From Pseudomonadota bacterium (lineage in GTDB: Bacteria > Pseudomonadota > Gammaproteobacteria > Burkholderiales > Burkholderiaceae_C), in assembly GCA_023442945.1 (NCBI GenBank), contig JAEZWW010000070.1, forward strand, positions 1 through 30,365: DNA of 30,365 nucleotides, read 5' to 3'. The notes beneath the pieces were generated by a model, which had not been told where the DNA came from, ran no database searches, and saw nothing but the letters and a program-made list of their open reading frames with translations. Shown one piece after another: positions 29,801 to 30,365 of this stretch. The number at the start of each line of letters is the position of its first letter. Position 1 is the first letter of the stretch. A program made the translations under genes and the position numbers.

Positions 29801-30357
29801 ACGCGCTGCAGGCGCCCCGGCGCTGTGCCGGCGAAGTAGGCGTCGGGGTTGTCCACCCGCAGCGGGCCTTTGTTGTTGGTGGTCACCCCGGGGCGCGACA
29901 ACATGCCCATGTCGGCCAGCGCAGCCTGCGGGCGAGGAACATATTCGGGACGGCCCCAGGGCGCGTCGCCGCCGGTGGGCAGGGGTTGGCCGCCGCTCAT
30001 CAAATCGGCCAACAGGCTCGAAGAGGCACGCCCCAGGTACAGCGGCAGGGTCATCGCGTTGAACGACTCGGGCTGAGCGCCGAAGGCGGTGACTGCCTGG
30101 GCCGCCGCGTCAAGCAGCGGTGTGCCCGGGCCTGGCGCGAAGGTCGTGCCGTCCGGGCGCTGGATCAGTGGCTTGGTGTAGCCGGCGAAGTACGACCCGG
30201 GCTGCTCCTCGGGGCCGGTGGCCGCAGGGTCCGATGCAGAGGGCGTGCCGTTCGGACCAGGACCAGCCGCGGCTTGCGGGTCGCTGGGGGCAGCGGGCGG
30301 GGGTGGCGGCGAAACCGGGGCCGGGTTCGCCAAGGCGGGGTTGGACGCGACTTGCAT
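26803..30357 (-). CDS. Large LysM-containing polymorphic toxin with EndoU-like C-terminal domain
   Basis: At least 1184 aa. The ATG at 30357 is 8 bases from the window edge and the frame is open beyond it, so the true start may be outside. Residues 1-300 are Pro/Gly/Ala-rich, with a 16-aa tandem repeat (PPGKDGHPLRATEPLR, PPGKDGNPLRATESSH, about 226-258). A central conserved-looking region (about 300-535) contains WFDPSRGWVTDPD, then a Gly/Ala hydrophobic stretch (537-590). A LysM domain, VTVASGDTLERLARQQYGENW to IIQAGQTLNTP, lies at about 764-820, and a pre-toxin hydrophobic segment at about 970-1040. The last ~136 residues are AT-rich and resemble bacterial EndoU-like RNase tips: GTHNLSN (His1072), SKTVYDPKVFSDAKML, and GGVRFQSYINVDKLGNPFIGNVHP. 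No signal peptide is seen. The immunity candidate follows at once. Confidence 0.78.
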   Translation of the reverse strand: MQVASNPALANPAPVSPPPPPAAPSDPQAAAGPGPNGTPSASDPAATGPEEQPGSYFAGYTKPLIQRPDGTTFAPGPGTPLLDAAAQAVTAFGAQPESFNAMTLPLYLGRASSSLLADLMSGGQPLPTGGDAPWGRPEYVPRPQAALADMGMLSRPGVTTNNKGPLRVDNPDAYFAGTAPGRLQRVPDLVQRQPDGRGSQGEQDAFSGQPGNQDGQQPLPQQADNGPYPPGKDGHPLRATEPLRPPGKDGNPLRATESSHPTDVQIPESATSKRPEAKPVDPAAPVAAPGEAGAVAPTGPTADPMEIQALELMLADPANKEMVANFGGELKPAVTGNDVADSIVARYGSDLAGRLTQMQTAQQEVQKQYMAALDAAIYSPGAKQPGSMFIGSEYNSALPAGMQGLPLRSGVGPRGESGSWVLDPVAFTNEWSKGDSALQKAFAYLHGNDAVQRVTVGQGETEDTVLAFGRQKLTPAGNRSADDDPDAGTSKLSVAWDHIDPKDPPKLLNNDMVWFDPSRGWVTDPDNLKPDGLDRAMPYVFAAAVTAMTFGAGSTVAAGIASAAGGGTTGTMAVGAAMGAVSNSALQLAANGKINFGQVLKSAVAGGLTAGMTQLPGVGEYLDATGKGFSGRVVAHAGRATAQGALQAAMGGKFGDGFASGIMSGLAGEVTAHLDAQISQMQGLSASDASALRLLTRATGSAMRLVGTNDPGSAFASDFLGGLMQDGLASHQPLDSGERPGQPDRAASADGTRFGPAAEPAATVPATVTVASGDTLERLARQQYGENWRAGLTAMVASNPGMTTNRWGSPIIQAGQTLNTPSLDGLGADQLNQLGRVGGEIVAGNTRGLNVRAEYLAQQRAASQRAAAQAAAQQQVSGSGGMTPQEAQDRFGGRSGSFARQLGEDYKPVWHVSDGSGNSSVGTSDGDGASPSMWDRSAAHTLGVFDAGKNSLHSAGQSFGILGTPETRARWAMETAQAGVNQIRQFANEPIGTISDWWDNFNSNDLNTVRSATAQGTGFVGAVLGGSLAGGLARQAPARASSFAPGLAYRVDLASHLPGPDGLLSGRLNGTHNLSNARAVLEELKAPYTVIPTATKGISELEYLYRKPSGKLVSGSKTVYDPKVFSDAKMLQYSLRAGEDAWMQFLKNPNQLKFTSSIGGVRFQSYINVDKLGNPFIGNVHPVK

Positions 30358-30365
30358 GAGAGCTC

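Overview
The window is high-GC DNA whose gene content and dispersed repeats point to a betaproteobacterium of the Burkholderiales, most likely a Comamonadaceae member (Acidovorax/Ottowia-like). Signs are two OmpC-type porins, a Bug-type solute-binding protein, the hpnCDE squalene genes, and a degenerate ~45-60 bp repeat with an AGCTGcCTGCGCAG / TAGGGCC core that I associate with this family from memory. All identifications come from reading the sequence; no search was run.

Layout. (1) 1-2282: accessory-island material, with the end of an IS3-family element, a Fic-domain protein, and two overlapping paralogous helix-turn-helix genes. (2) 2546-9213: seven tightly packed minus-strand genes (TauD-type dioxygenase, porin, BKACE/DUF849 beta-keto acid cleavage enzyme, SDR, Bug binding protein, RBBP9-like serine hydrolase, quinone oxidoreductase) ending at a clear hairpin terminator. 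A divergent AraC-family regulator lies upstream, with a 14-bp direct repeat of 21-bp period between them. This looks like a self-contained uptake and degradation pathway for an unidentified carboxylic acid. (3) 10351-15478: tRNA-Leu(UAG), then hpnC, a small DUF6678-like gene, hpnD and hpnE (squalene synthesis by the hydroxysqualene route), tRNA-Gly(CCC) and a GNAT acetyltransferase. (4) 15775-18632: two exported DUF6683-like paralogues and a Gly-rich protein of unknown function. (5) 18948-20905: a FixJ/FixL-like two-component pair with ATGA overlap. (6) 20997-24401: a 788-aa Pro/Gly/Ala/Gln-rich protein directly downstream of a second porin. (7) 24402-25252: no convincing gene. (8) 25253-30357: a DUF2846-like lipoprotein, AT-rich remnants that look like displaced immunity genes, a probable immunity gene, and a large LysM-containing polymorphic toxin with an EndoU-like C-terminus. 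Its start may lie beyond the window edge.

Most interesting observations: the dioxygenase-SDR-BKACE catabolic operon and its AraC-type operator; a dispersed repeat present in at least seven copies, two of them inside hpnC and hpnE in the same codon register; extended -10 boxes placed so that hpnC and hpnD could be leaderless; and the toxin/immunity end with an A8 tract at the immunity stop codon, beyond which a 1-nt shift opens 68 more codons.
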